64,000 nucleotides of DNA from Yponomeuta sedellus. Its lineage: Eukaryota > Arthropoda > Insecta > Lepidoptera > Yponomeutidae. The notes beneath the pieces are model-generated. The model was given only the letters and a program-made list of their open reading frames with translations. It did no database searches and was not told where the DNA came from. The position numbers were made by a program, and so were the translations under genes. Location of the stretch: contig OW203725.1 of the NCBI GenBank assembly GCA_934045075.1, forward strand, positions 25,273,714 through 25,337,713, in the 5' to 3' direction. Of this stretch, positions 34,065 to 46,400 are shown piece by piece (positions within the stretch are counted from its first letter, which is position 1; each line of letters begins with the position of its first letter).

Positions 34065-37000
34065 GGGAGTAGTTTTTATCAGATTAACTACATAATATAA
34101 ACCGCATTCAGTACAGACGTCGCGTCGGTAAACAGCGACACTTTGATGCAGTGGCGTGGGACGACTAATTTATAGGTACAATAGGTTCTGTGTAACAATG
34201 TTCGGAGAAGTTGCTCGCCATAAATAAGTCTATGTCGGGAGTAATTACCAAAACGATCAATGTAGCAAACCGCCGTAGCGCGGCTGCCGTGCGGACAGTC
34301 GAGAACAAAGTATTTGATGAAATAAGCTTTCAAAGATTAGAGCGAGTAGGGTATTTAGACACAGAAAAACTTGGGAAAAAAGTAAAAAATATATTACATG
34401 CTTAAATATTTTCTCGAGGTTATACAGGTTGCAAAAAATGCGCCAAGTTCAGTAACTCGAATAATAAAAACTTATTAGATAAAATATTATTAAAGTCATA
34501 TTTTTAAATTTCGTATGTCTTAATGTGTAATGTTGTATTAATTCTAAATGTTTTATAAGACTGTGAACACAAAAAAAACCGCATTACACACATTATTTCA
34601 CGAGATAACTTGGTAGTTAGCCAGTGTCGGCTAGGTCTACCTCACGATGGGCTGGTTGAGAGAGCGGAATGGGAGGTGAAGTGAATGGACTTACTTGGTG
34701 ATGGTGGATGATGGCTCGCTTTAGCTGTTGGGCAGATGATGAGCGGTGATGGATGAGCTGATGCGTCCAGCGCACGGAGAACACTCCTGCACTATTCACT
34801 TATAGTCTAATATTGTCAATATATTGTTCTTTGAGCTGATAAAGTTTCTTGGTCACCAAAATGTCTATCACTTCACGAGAATTCGAGCACTTATCACGCG
34901 CGTATGTCACAGTGCGAATGTGTATGCAGACGGATGGATAAATTAGTAGCGAGCGAGCGGCACGAGCGACGGCACCGGAACGACAGAATAATGAATGAAT
35001 GACCACAGATTCATGATTACGTCGCGCGATCGATTCTCGCGCGAACATAACTCTACTAACTTTATTAAGTATCCTTACGTTGTAATAAGGCCTCAAGGCA
35101 GACGTCTCAGTTTATGCCAGATTTGTATAGAGCGTTCAGTAGAATTACTTTCTGACAGGTTATTGTGAAAATACCGTAGAGAAAAATCTACCCACTACTA
35201 TTCATCTTCATATAATTAATCATATTCCCTCCAATGAGGCTAAACCATTGCTTTTTGCAAGTTCTCCATTATTACCTAATAAGTAGTCGTTATTGTAAAT
35301 TTTACTAACACATTTCTTTGGTGTACTTGGTATGTTATTTTTGCAATTTGGCGTGGTATTTGTGGTCAGAGCATGTAAAACGAGACCATTATTTCGCCTA
35401 AATGTAGTGTAATCTAAACTCTATACAATTTCTACAAGAGATAATGGACGGTATCAGGTCAGAACAGTCGTGTTCATTACGATTGTGTCTCGGATGTCTA
35501 GCGGACAGTATCTGCGAGTGTGACAGGTGGCAAAACCGTCCGTTGTGAGCGTATTTTTGGCCTCGCTCAAAATATATTCGACCCGCCCTAAATCATAATC
35601 ATAACAGAGTGGAAGGCAATAAGAGTGTCGCCCAGCTGGCCGTAACGTGTTTTAGCTGGACTGGACATAACACGCCGTGAGTCTGAGATAATAGTGCGAA
35701 GCTGAATCAAACGACTGCCTCTTTGATGTCCTCGAGCTAACGATTGTTGGCAGCAGCAAACTTGAAATAGACAACACTATTATTTGTGATTTTAAAGGAC
35801 GGAAACCATCAGAGGCAACTTCGATTTCACCTAAGCTTACATTAAGTGACACGTAACTACATAAACTCTGATTTTTTATTCCGTAGAATTTTGACATTTC
35901 ATAAGTGTTACTACGTGGTTGCTACCAAGCGATTGTGTTGTGTGTGAACTTGTGTCGAAGTTACGCTCATTATTAAAAAACGCTCTCCGCCGAAATGAGA
36001 AATATTTGACCTGTTTGAGGGCAATAAGAAATAAAATGCTATCATTTCATGGTTTACCTACTAAAGTCAAGAAATTATAGCAGTCAGAATTCTACGGAAT
36101 AAAAAAATCTAAGTATAAAATTAATGGAATGTAATTCAATCTCTTTAAGATCCCAAAATGTCATCTTACTGCATATAACGTTGCTGAGACGACTGGTGGT
36201 GACTAATGGTATGCGCGTGCACTATGCACTTGGGGCCAAGGAGCTATGCGCAGCATTAAAAACAGAAAACGGCGATAAAATGGCCCGCAATAAGCAGCCT
36301 GGATCTAAACAACGGTGTCGGCATTACAAAACAAGTGAACTATTTCCACGGCTCGTAGTGCAATGCACCTGGCTTGGTATTTATAGGAGGAGCGATCGCG
36401 GGTTGACTCCACACAATGTAGGTACAGGCTGGTTGGCTGGTCGGCTGGCCGGCGGGGTGGCGGAGACCGTTTTAGGCGAACTCTGCTTGCTTTGTTTAGG
36501 TGTAGACTTTTGGTTTGTTTGTGCGTGTTTGAAGTTTCTTCGCATTGCTTTTCAGTACGACGCAGCTGGACGCAATTGATTTTCGTATGTTGCGAAATGA
36601 ACTGGGCCTCGATTCTGTTAGTGCATTATAGGGCAATGGGATACACGGTCGGATAACACGACATGTTTTTTCGTACCATTGACGCCTGGAAGGTTTGATA
36701 TCTTGGATAGACTTGAAGCGGCAATGAAATTAAATAGGCGCGTTGTCGTTGTACACAATTTATTAACAGAATCCATTCCCTGAGGCATTGAGATTACCAT
36801 GAGAACTTTATTAATCAAGAAGAGGAATAAGGAGTTTAATGCTAACCTGAGGTCACGACCATCGACTTAGGGCACCAGGCACGCATATCAAGATACGTGG
36901 TTGTTTGCTGAACGAGCGATTGCTTAACGTACCTACGTACAAGATTTGCCTAAGAGGGCTAGTCCAACATCTGCTGGATTACTCAGATTCTTGATCTACA

Positions 37001-38740
37001 AAGCAACGACATGTTTTGTAAAGTTAACAAGTGAAACTCTTACCCTCGATTTTGCCTCCGTTAACTATCTGTTAATATGTTGTCAGTTTTTTTGTTTGTA
37101 ACCCAAAGTATCAACTCGGATATTTTAATGAACCCGAGAGGAAATTGTCACAAACCCGCTGGGCACTGACCCGCCGAACGATACTGGCTGTAACGCCTTA
37201 AGGAACCAAAAAAATGTTTAAAGGGTGAGCGTGCGAAACGGTTCAAACTTTTCAGCACACTACCTGCGCAGACCACGTAAAAGTGGCATAAGCAAACCGA
37301 GCGTGTCGGCCCGGCCAAATACATAATTGAATAGCGAGGCTGGGCAGTAAGCCCGCCCATCGCTTTACGCAGTCGTGTTAGCTCTAGCCGCGCCGGTGTA
37401 GGCTCGCCGCGGAATTGAGAGACGGTGCATTACGCAAATTGTAGAGTTGGGCACGCGCCGCCCGCGGCGGCTGCGCTTTGCCACAAACGTGCTGTAGTAC
37501 ACGCGCAGTCGGTAGACAAAACGAGGACGATACTACGCGTTAGCATTCACTGTGCGTACAAATTTGAGTAGTGGATCTGTTTGAGCCATCTGATTCGCAA
37601 GCTTGTTTAATGTAATGAAACTGTTTAAACTCAGCATACCAAAGGCACTCTTATTATTCGATCAGCAAAACATATCCAAAGACTGGCGTCGTGTGCATAG
37701 TTATGATGCCATAAAAACCGATTACAATAAATCCATTTAAGGAACCATTTACAATAAATCGAATGACGTTTCGCATGGTGCATTTTTGTGTTTATATTAA
37801 TTGCGCCAAGTCTCACGTTGACGCGACGCAGAGTTCACCACTGTAAGCTGCAACAATACTCAAATGTTCTAAATGCAACGTTATTTCATAGAGACGCCAT
37901 AGTGCAGGTGAATTAAAAAGAAAGCTCCGCAGATGTTCTAAATGATATGTTCTTTCGTAGAGATGCGCTCTTGCGCATTTAGCGCATCTTCTACTCTAGA
38001 AGGTCAAGAAAGCTCCCGCGGAACAAAGGTCAGCGGCAAATAGGAAGGGATCCGACTGTCTGTCGACTACACCCCATAATGTGGTTTGAGGAGTCTCCCC
38101 GCTCGCTAATTTCGTAGTTGCGTGATTTATTATAATTGGACCGCGTCGCGGCGCGCAATAAATACTAGCGCTTATTGGTGTAAACACGTGACGGCGATTC
38201 GAGGCGTGCCGTGTTGGTTTTGCTAAGAGCACTATTAGCATAGGCTACAGGTAATTCGTTCTTGTTTACTGCCGGTCGTAGGGGCCAGTCATTGGATCGC
38301 AACGACTGAAAAGCTGCGGCAATTACGTATTCATTTAACGCAACATATAGTCCTGGTGTACCATATAGAATACTCTATCCAAGTATCTACGTACAGAGTA
38401 ATCCGCTATTTGTTGACTCTCTTTTCAAGTAAGTCTTAAACGGTAAATAACTCTTCCATTAGACCAAAAAATATTTTAATATATTTTTTGAGGACCTAAA
38501 ATCAACATAAAAATATATTTTAAAACTTCACTTTCCTAAACAGCCAAAAACGCGGTCGGCAATTTTTGTCTATGGTTTGAAGTCCAAAAAATTGTAAATT
38601 AAGTTTGACATTAAATTTTCTGTGAGTGATCTCTGAGCATAGTGAAATAACAACAACGTAATCATGATTTCATCGAATTTACATCCAAAATAGCAATTAT
38701 CATTATTGCATTGTTTGAGAATGAAAAAACACGTCAATAA
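34065..38740. other. Long intergenic/intronic stretch without recognisable genes
   Basis: No exon is supported. Points of note: an inverted pair attttttattccgtagaat (35,870-35,890) and its complement (36,089-36,108); a TATA-like tataaata on the minus strand near 36,385; and a CpG-rich block at 37,330-37,560. The 151-codon plus-strand frame at 36,124-36,579 has no recognisable domain and uneven composition, so it is not called. Confidence 0.4.
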
Positions 38741-38751
38741 AGACCCCCGGG

Positions 38752-38877
38752 AAGTTGTTGATTCGTGTACCCAGTGAAATTAACATTCGAAAAACTTGGC
38801 TCAAACTTGCCAAAAGAGACCCCGACTCTTTATCAATTGAAACTCCGGTGTATTTATGTGAAGATCACTTTGATGTA
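38752..38877 (+). pseudogene. THAP zinc-finger domain fragment
   Basis: The frame reads LIRVPSEINIRKTWLKLAKR, then DPDSLSIETPVYLCEDHFD, which matches the second half of a THAP DNA-binding domain (the W-x-x-x-x-R-D core and the C-x-x-H-F zinc ligands). A clean donor (GAT|gtaagt) follows the last residue. The N-terminal C-x-x-C half is missing upstream, where the frame runs to non-THAP sequence. It may be an isolated exon of a P-element-like transposase or a domesticated THAP gene, or a relic. Confidence 0.45.
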
Positions 38878-38884
38878 AGTCCTA

Positions 38885-39526
38885 TAATAATCAATGTACA
38901 CTGGCTCTGGCTGAAAGATGTTTGTTTACATACTTTAGATGGTTTCAAGATGGCGGATAGCGTTTTCGCGGTTTCGAATTAAACGTGGAAAAAATTTTTT
39001 TACTTCGCAAATTTTGCAGCCATCCTGCATACTTACTTAGCAAAATCAATATATTTCGGTTTCGTTAAATACGTTAAATACTATAGGAAATATTCATTTA
39101 TCGCGTCAAATTTGATACGTATCAAATAGCGGATTATAGTAAGTCTCGTGGAGCTTTCACGGAGTGAGTAGGTAAAAGCACATTAGATTGCTACTCAAGA
39201 CGTTAGCATTCCTACTAAATTTTGTAGACTGATAGATTGAGTTTTTATTCGCTTGGTTAGTCTTAGATATTGTCTTGTGCGAACCGTGCCTGACCTGCGC
39301 CACCACTGCGCGGTCACAGGCACGAGGCAACTATTAGTAGCGCACTCGCAGGCGCTGGCGAGATTCTATGTTTTTCAGTTTTCAGCAATATTTTATGACT
39401 ATGACTTTTCGTGTACTCTAACTTTCCATTTAGTACTCTGGTCTCATAGAGACTACATTTACTGCCGATAAGTAGGTGCAGCAGTAGAACTGCGAATAAA
39501 ATTTGTCGCGACATACAAGGGTTGAT
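38885..39526. other. Unassigned intergenic sequence
   Basis: No gene or named repeat recognised. Confidence 0.4.
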
Positions 39527-39903
39527 ATCTCTATATCTATATCAATCCTTGTATGTTCCCACTGCTGTACGGGTTTCTTCCTACATCGCCGGAAGGTTAG
39601 GCCGTACTCCACCACGGGGGCCAAGTCCGGGTTGGTGGAGGATTATAAGACAGTGGCGGGCCTTATTGTCAGAAGTTATCGAGCCGCCCATAAGTCCTTT
39701 GACATAGCTTAACGACTGCCATTACATGACAGCCGGCACCAACGTCTTAACGTATCTTGCGAAGCACGGAAGCGTTCGAAAAAAATGCCACTAGCGTTAG
39801 TCACGGGACGGTTACTTATCCTGCACCTGCCCGCGCCTGTTGTTGCTTAACACAAGTGATAGATTTCAATCACTCAGTTCGACTAAGCCACTAGCGCTTC
39901 AAG
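39527..39903 (+). mobile_element. 366-bp dispersed repeat, diverged copy
   Basis: Plus-orientation copy beginning atatcaatccttgtatgtt, with an indel in the ccactgctg(tac)gg block. Same family as 31,994-32,359. The frames it contains are not genes. Confidence 0.7.
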
Positions 39904-40093
39904 AGTCGGTATCGATGAACGTTTATTTTATGGAAGTTGATATGCCGAAGATTATGCCGGATATTTGTATACAAATCGTACATACCTTTACTGTATTGGT
40001 GTCTTCAGTGCCCCGACGGGATTCTACGGGAGGAAGTACTGGGGCGTTACTACGTAACTTCTTCACTGCGTGCACTTGTGCGATTAAATCCAC

Positions 40094-40140
40094 GACACAG
40101 GGTATCCTAGTGTGGGGCCAGATGCAATGTATGTGGCTGT
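40094..40140 (+). mobile_element. SINE fragment
   Basis: The block cgacacagggtatcctagtg and the following tggggccagatgcaa match the body of the SINE at 14.52-14.72 kb in reverse orientation relative to it. Confidence 0.5.
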
Positions 40141-40257
40141 ACGTAAATGTCATTATGTTGTTGTTGTGAATTTACGCCGGACTGTCAATGTGTACATATT
40201 TTGAAACCGTAAAATTGACAACCGCTTTACAGCGGAACGAGGCAGCTAAGCACTAAC

Positions 40258-40416
40258 CTGCGCAGCCGGCGGCCGTCAGGCCGTAGTGATCCGGCAAGCA
40301 GGAGTCGCAGCGCGGCGGCGCGGCGCCCGGCGCGCAGTCGCAGGCGCCTGCGACCGAGCACGACTCTGACCGCGCCGCCAGACCGCAGTTGCACGCCGGG
40401 CAGTCCGCCGACGGGT
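40258..40416 (-). CDS. wb: Laminin alpha exon 16: LE9 end and LE10, last exon seen
   Basis: This exon is 159 nt, phase 1 in and 1 out, with acceptor cctcgttcgcag and donor GCAG|gttagt. It reads DPSADCPACNCGLAARSESC, then AGACDCAPGAAPPRCDSC and LPDHYGLTAAGCA. The donor shows that the gene continues; the next exon should start in phase 1 with the C-x-x-C end of LE10. No such exon was recognised down to 22 kb. Confidence 0.87.
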
Positions 40417-43400
40417 CTGCGAACGAGGGCGCTTGTCAGGGTGTGAGGGGAGGAGAGAAGGAGTGAGTGTCTACGCATAGTGGATCAAGATAGAACCACG
40501 CTGATTCTACATACGTACTCGTATGCACGACATAGCTTAATATGCGACGCGTCGAAGCCGACGTCCGACCGACCTCTACTAGGGTCTACTTCCAGCGGAG
40601 GACGAATATATGCTGACAGATTAATTGAAAAGATAAATGAACAGATAAATTAATTAGTACAGAGTGCTTAGTGCGAGTTTGGCAGATCCAATCGAATAAC
40701 TTTACTACCGCGTTAATCGAGCATTGAGTAGTGAGTATGAGTAAGTTAACCGTTCGAACTGGCAAAACGCTGTCACCGTACAACTCGCACTCGCGTTTAT
40801 TCGTGTTTTGGCTGGTAAACGTGTTCACTTCTCAACGTAAACCATTACAACTCGCACTCAACAATTTAAGTTTCCATACTTGTCGTTAGGTGGCGCTTCC
40901 TCGATGCCATAGAAATATGAGTTAACGTTAACGCGATCGAGTAGTTTAAAAAATCGCACTAAGCACTCAGGAAGGCGACCGTCAGAAGACCGCGTAATAA
41001 TGGATATAATTCTTGTGTCGGGGGCTAAGACTCTGCAGGGGTCGTCGAGCTAGCGAAGTAGTATGCAAGTGCCGAGCGTGCAGCGCACTGACCGTAGTGT
41101 CTTGGCGCGCAGTCGCGGCAGTGCGGGCCGGCCCAGCCGCGGCGGCACGGGCAGAGGCCGCGCGCGTCGCACGCCGCCAGCGCGCCGCGCCCGCACGCGC
41201 ACGGCAGGCACGCGCCCGCCTCCTCCGACGTCGAGTTCGCCAGGTAGTAGCCTTCCTGGGGACACACGGGCTTTTCTTATACCGGTAGTGACGCACGCGC
41301 TGCTAGCTCCCGGCCGATATATGAAAATTCAATCGCCATCTTGCATAGATATTTCCGATGGAATATCTGCAAAATTGACAATTTGTCCATAAAAAGTCTG
41401 AGGTTTATATGACATACAATTTAAAAATTGTTAAACGCATCTGTACAGTTACCGTACATATCCTTAACATATACGAGTATCTTCAAACATACATTTATAC
41501 CATGATAACATTAAATATTTAAGAACGTTTAAGCTGGTACAATGGCACAGATGGAATTTGCAATCAAGCAACTCGTGTAACCTATTTACAACATTTCGCA
41601 ATAAATAACATCGCCTGCGCGCTTCACGTAAGCGATGGAAAAAGCCAGTTGCGATTGCGCACTCACATCTCAACATGTCCCAAAATTTATAACAGTTTTT
41701 CTTAGAATATAACAGTTTTTAGTAAATTAACATTTAACATATTATTTCCCCATTCCCCAACCAAGTATGGCATCCGTGGTTAACGGAAACGCGACGCGAA
41801 CCACGGGTGTAAAAACATAGGGGCTGCTTGTCCTAGCGCCGCTGGACGGTCCCCCTATAGCATCAAACGTATCTTAGCACACGCCGGCTACCCACCTCGC
41901 AGGGGTCGCAGCGCGCGCCGGCGGCGCAGGCGAGGCAGCGGCCCGTGGCGGGGTCGCAGGGCGAGCCGCCGCACGCGCAGCGCCGGCAGCGCCCGCCCGG
42001 CGTCGTCGGCGAGCCCCAGTAGCCGAAGTCGCATCTGGAAACATCGTGCGTTCAATTTTCTGATTTATTTTTACCTATTCGCGCTAGCTTTACAAATGCA
42101 CGCGGCTTTTCATAAGTTAGCTCACAGTTGTGTTATTAGTACAAATCAAGCTAGTCCGCAACCACATTGTTATCTTCTACAACCGTGTCTTTGCATCGCT
42201 ATGGTATTTTTGGTCACTGCTTCAAATGAACTCTTCGTAATCTAAGCGGACAGATCGCAGTAATAGCTGCTACGGTAAAGTGGGGTGCCCAACGGTCGCA
42301 GTGGTCGCTGACGAATTAAAACGAGGTACACACAGGTCGCAGTGGTCACCGGTGAAGTAAAACAGGGTACTCGCAGGTGGCAGCTGAATTAAAGCAGGGT
42401 ACTCCTAGGTCGAAGTGGTTGCCGTTGAAGTAAAACAGGGCACCTACTCACAAGTCGCAGTGGTCGCCGGTGAAGTATGACAGGGTACTCACAAGTTGCA
42501 GTGGTCGCCGGTGAAGTAAGACAGGGTACTCACAAGTCGCAATGGTCGCCGGTGAAGTAAGACAGGGTACTCACAAGTCGCAATGGTCGCCGGTGAAGTA
42601 AGACAGAGTACTCACAAGTCGCAGTGGTCGCCGGTGAAGTAAGACAGGGTACTCACAAGTCGCAGTGGTCGCCAGTGAAGCCGTCGGGGCACTGCGTGCA
42701 GACGTAGTCTCCGGTGTCTGCCGACGAGAGCGCGCACAGCGCACTGAAGTTGTTGCTCGCCAGGAACAGCGGGCACGCGCACGGGGCGCACCCACCCTGC
42801 AGATACAACGACTATATTAAAGCGACACGATGAACTATCTTTTATCGTGTCCTAAATGTCCTAACACCTGCACTCAGGAGGGCCTAATAACTGCAAGTGA
42901 TAAAGCAGTCAGCGTCGCAAAGTTCTAGGCCGCAACTGTTTTGTACGGACTAAGCACCGTGCATCGCTGCGTGTACTCACATTGCATTGTGTTGCACATT
43001 GCTACCGCCCGGCAGTCGGCTCTGGCCACTAACCAGATACGCACACCTACAACTTTAACTACTAGTGAAAAATGAAAGTGAAAAAATTAACTAAAACTAA
43101 GTAATTAAGTGCAGTGAATAAACTAATGAAGAGTTAATCTACGTCTTCTTCTTCCACCACCACCCATCGAACATACAACACCTGCTGTGCGACAGAGCGA
43201 AGGCTGTACGCGCTCTCCTCTGCTCGTATTTGTCACAGAACTACAAGGTACATGTTTAGTAAAGACTTTGATGTGAATCGTTTTGCCATCGACACGCTAA
43301 GAAGACCAAGGATGAAATTATACAAAACATTTGACGGCCTCGGTGGCGCAGCGGTTTGGCACGCTGACTGTAAAACCGAAGGTCTCTGGTTCGATCTCCG

Positions 43401-46400
43401 TCCGGGTCAAACTAGGAAACGAACTTTTCTAATTTTTCTCGGGTCTTGGATGTTATCTATATATTTATTGTATTAAATATATGTTCGAATTAGCACCTAT
43501 AACACAAGTCATTTAGTTGTAGGTACTTAGTATATGGCGAACCAGATCTGAGTAATATGTTTATGAATATTTATTTTTTCCTAAATATTTGTTTCATTAC
43601 AGAGAAGCGAGAAGACAGCATTCCATAAAAAGACTGAATAAATTGTGAGTGTAAATCCGAAGAGGACCAAACTAAAAGAGCGACCAGAAACCAGTAAGAT
43701 CTGACATCACATATTTCTACGATACCAAGCTTACTTAGATATTGTCCAACAGTCAGTGGCCTATTTCAACATAGTGATTGTCAACTCTTGCATGTCCCCA
43801 CTGCTGTGGCACGGGTCTCGTCCTGCATCGCAGGAAGGTTAGACCATACTCCACCTAAATATACTTATCTATGACTCCACCACGGTGGCCAAGTCCGGGT
43901 TGGTGGAGTGATAGATAAATGAAAAAAAAATTATTCATTTCAAGCATGCTCTTTTTTTGTATAGTAAACGACGGAACTTCTTCAGACCTCGATTGACTTC
44001 GCTAAGCGATGCCTCATGTTTACCCGGTATGCGGCCCTACGCGGGTCCACCCAGCAACGGCTGGAGCCGAAACAAACCTGCACAGGATTTCCGTAGTGAC
44101 CGGGCAGACAGCGTTCACAGTGCGGTCCGGTCGTGTTGTGCTGGCAAGGTCCGCAAGGTCCATCCACTGTAAAGCAGTTGAAGAATCTTAAATTTTAATC
44201 CCCACACAGACCAAGCAGCCTTGCAAAATAGCTCGTTCTGTGTAAACTTGCCTCGCCTGAGGTAGACACACGAGCCTCAGGCGAGGTCCACAAAGAAAGA
44301 ACTGGTTTGCGCGGCAGTTGCCTCAGGAGGCAGCGTGGTTTTGATCTGGATGAAATAAAGTCGAAAACCGTATTTATTTGGACTTGGATTTTTGGTATAC
44401 AAAAAAGGTTTATAAAAATGAAATAAATAAATATTCATGGACATATTACACAGATCTCGTTAGCCCTATACTAAGTACAATTAAATGACTTGTGTTCTAG
44501 GTGCTAACTCGACGATATATTTAATACAATAAATACATAGATAAGACCCAAGACAAACTAGAAAAGTTCGTTTCCTAGTTTTTCCGGCCGGGGATCGAAC
44601 CCGAGACCTGCGGTTGCACAGTCAGCATGCCAAACCGCTGCGCCACCGAGGCCGTCAATGATTAGGTGATTGCGTTGAATTTATCTACCAATATTGAAAA
44701 TTCTCTCTTCCTTAATCAAAAATGTTTTAGTCAATAAAACCCGTATTCATCAACTGATGGCCTTGGATCTCTCCGAAGGTACGCCATTTCTTTCTGTCCC
44801 TGTCATCCTCATACATCCGCTGCCAACGATCTGCTTCAGTTGGCCCAGCAAACCGGTGGGCGTCCTACGCTGCGTTTGACTGTTCGTGATCTCCACTAGA
44901 GTGCCTTTGCACTGACGGTCCTACGGCATTCGCGACCGGCCCACCGCTACCTGAAACTCGTAGATACAATAACGTCGTTCATATTGCAAAACGTTCTATG
45001 TCAACAAAAATATGTGTTTGTTTTTTCACCAAATATGTATGAAAAATTAAAAAAATACAAAGAAAATAGCAAGACATCATAATCCTTACCTACTCAGGCT
45101 TACATTATATTTGAAACCTATTCAGAGGCCAAAAACTTCACCCATGCCGGGACTCGAACCCGCAACCTCTGGCTATCCGTGCCAGCGCTCTTCCAATTAA
45201 ACCAATGGGCGACTCACCGGCATCAGTGAAATTTCGAACCTCTTTACACTATTCTCTGTATTACGTACAGGCAGCGACATCTGGCTTAAGCAAATCACAT
45301 CACTTACAGCCCCGACTACCTACTTTGCAGTTAGGTTTTACATCGGAACGATATCACTGTACCCACATGATTATACTTTTTGGCCTCTGAATAGGTTTTT
45401 GAATTTGTCCTTGGCACGGGTTAGTGCATTATAAATAAAAATAGTATAATTACATTGTGTTGTCTTAAACTTACATTCAGAATCAAGTTTTCCTTCAATT
45501 TGGATGAAGAAGCGAAAATAGTGTTTTTTGACATAGAACGCTTTGCAATATGAACGACGATAAGTGGAGCCATGGGTCGCACCCGAGTCGCAGGAGGCGT
45601 GTCCGTGGCAGGGGCAGGGCGCGCACTCGAAGCGCGGCACGAGCGCGGCGGCGCGCGGCACGCGCACGTGCGTGTGCGCGCACGCCGAGCAGTGCGCGCC
45701 GCCGTAGCCGGCCGGGCACGCGCAGCGCGCGCGCACGAGCGCCGGCGCGCCCGCCAGCGCCGCGCTCTCCAGCCGCACCTGAGGACGGCCTCATTTTAAA
45801 CACATTCCTCTCGGCTATTCGCCCGTACGACATCGTTTTCACGAGATTCAGATCGTGTTTCAAAAATTTACAAGACATACGATGGTATTATTATTAAAAC
45901 ACTCGAAAAACACGGATTAATATATCACTTTTCCTTCAGCAACTCTCCATCGTGGGTTGCCTGGAAGAAATTGCTCTAAGCAATAAGGCCGCCAATTGTA
46001 CTGTATCTTTGTAATTATGTTTTGTTTGTTTTTCCTCGTGTACAATAAAGAATATTCTTATCTTATCTTAATATAGTCTGGATGGAGAATTTCTAAGAAA
46101 ATAACGTAACCATAGATGTATATTAAATTTTTTACTAACACGTACCACACATACCTACACTGTCGGTTAAAGCACAGGCACTAGTTAAAGCTTCTCTCTG
46201 GCAGAGAAAGTACTTTGACATTTGTTAGGAAATTCGTTACTTCTATCTCTTTTTTTCCTTTGTAATTTTAATATAATAATCTATTTTGAATGTTATTAAG
46301 TAATTAAGTACGTTCCGATTTCACAATTTCCCTCCAAATTTATTATTTTAGTACTTTTATTGCACATAAGCATAATTTACAATAGCAATGCACGTTTCTT

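Noticed and set aside
36124..36579. 151-codon plus-strand ORF
   Set aside because: No domain, no splice or start context, uneven composition; it crosses a GC-rich patch and is probably chance.
41013..41392. Long plus-strand frames over laminin exons (also at 45.55 and 56.85 kb)
   Set aside because: They are GC-composition shadows of the minus-strand exons, rich in Arg/Ala/Pro without motifs.
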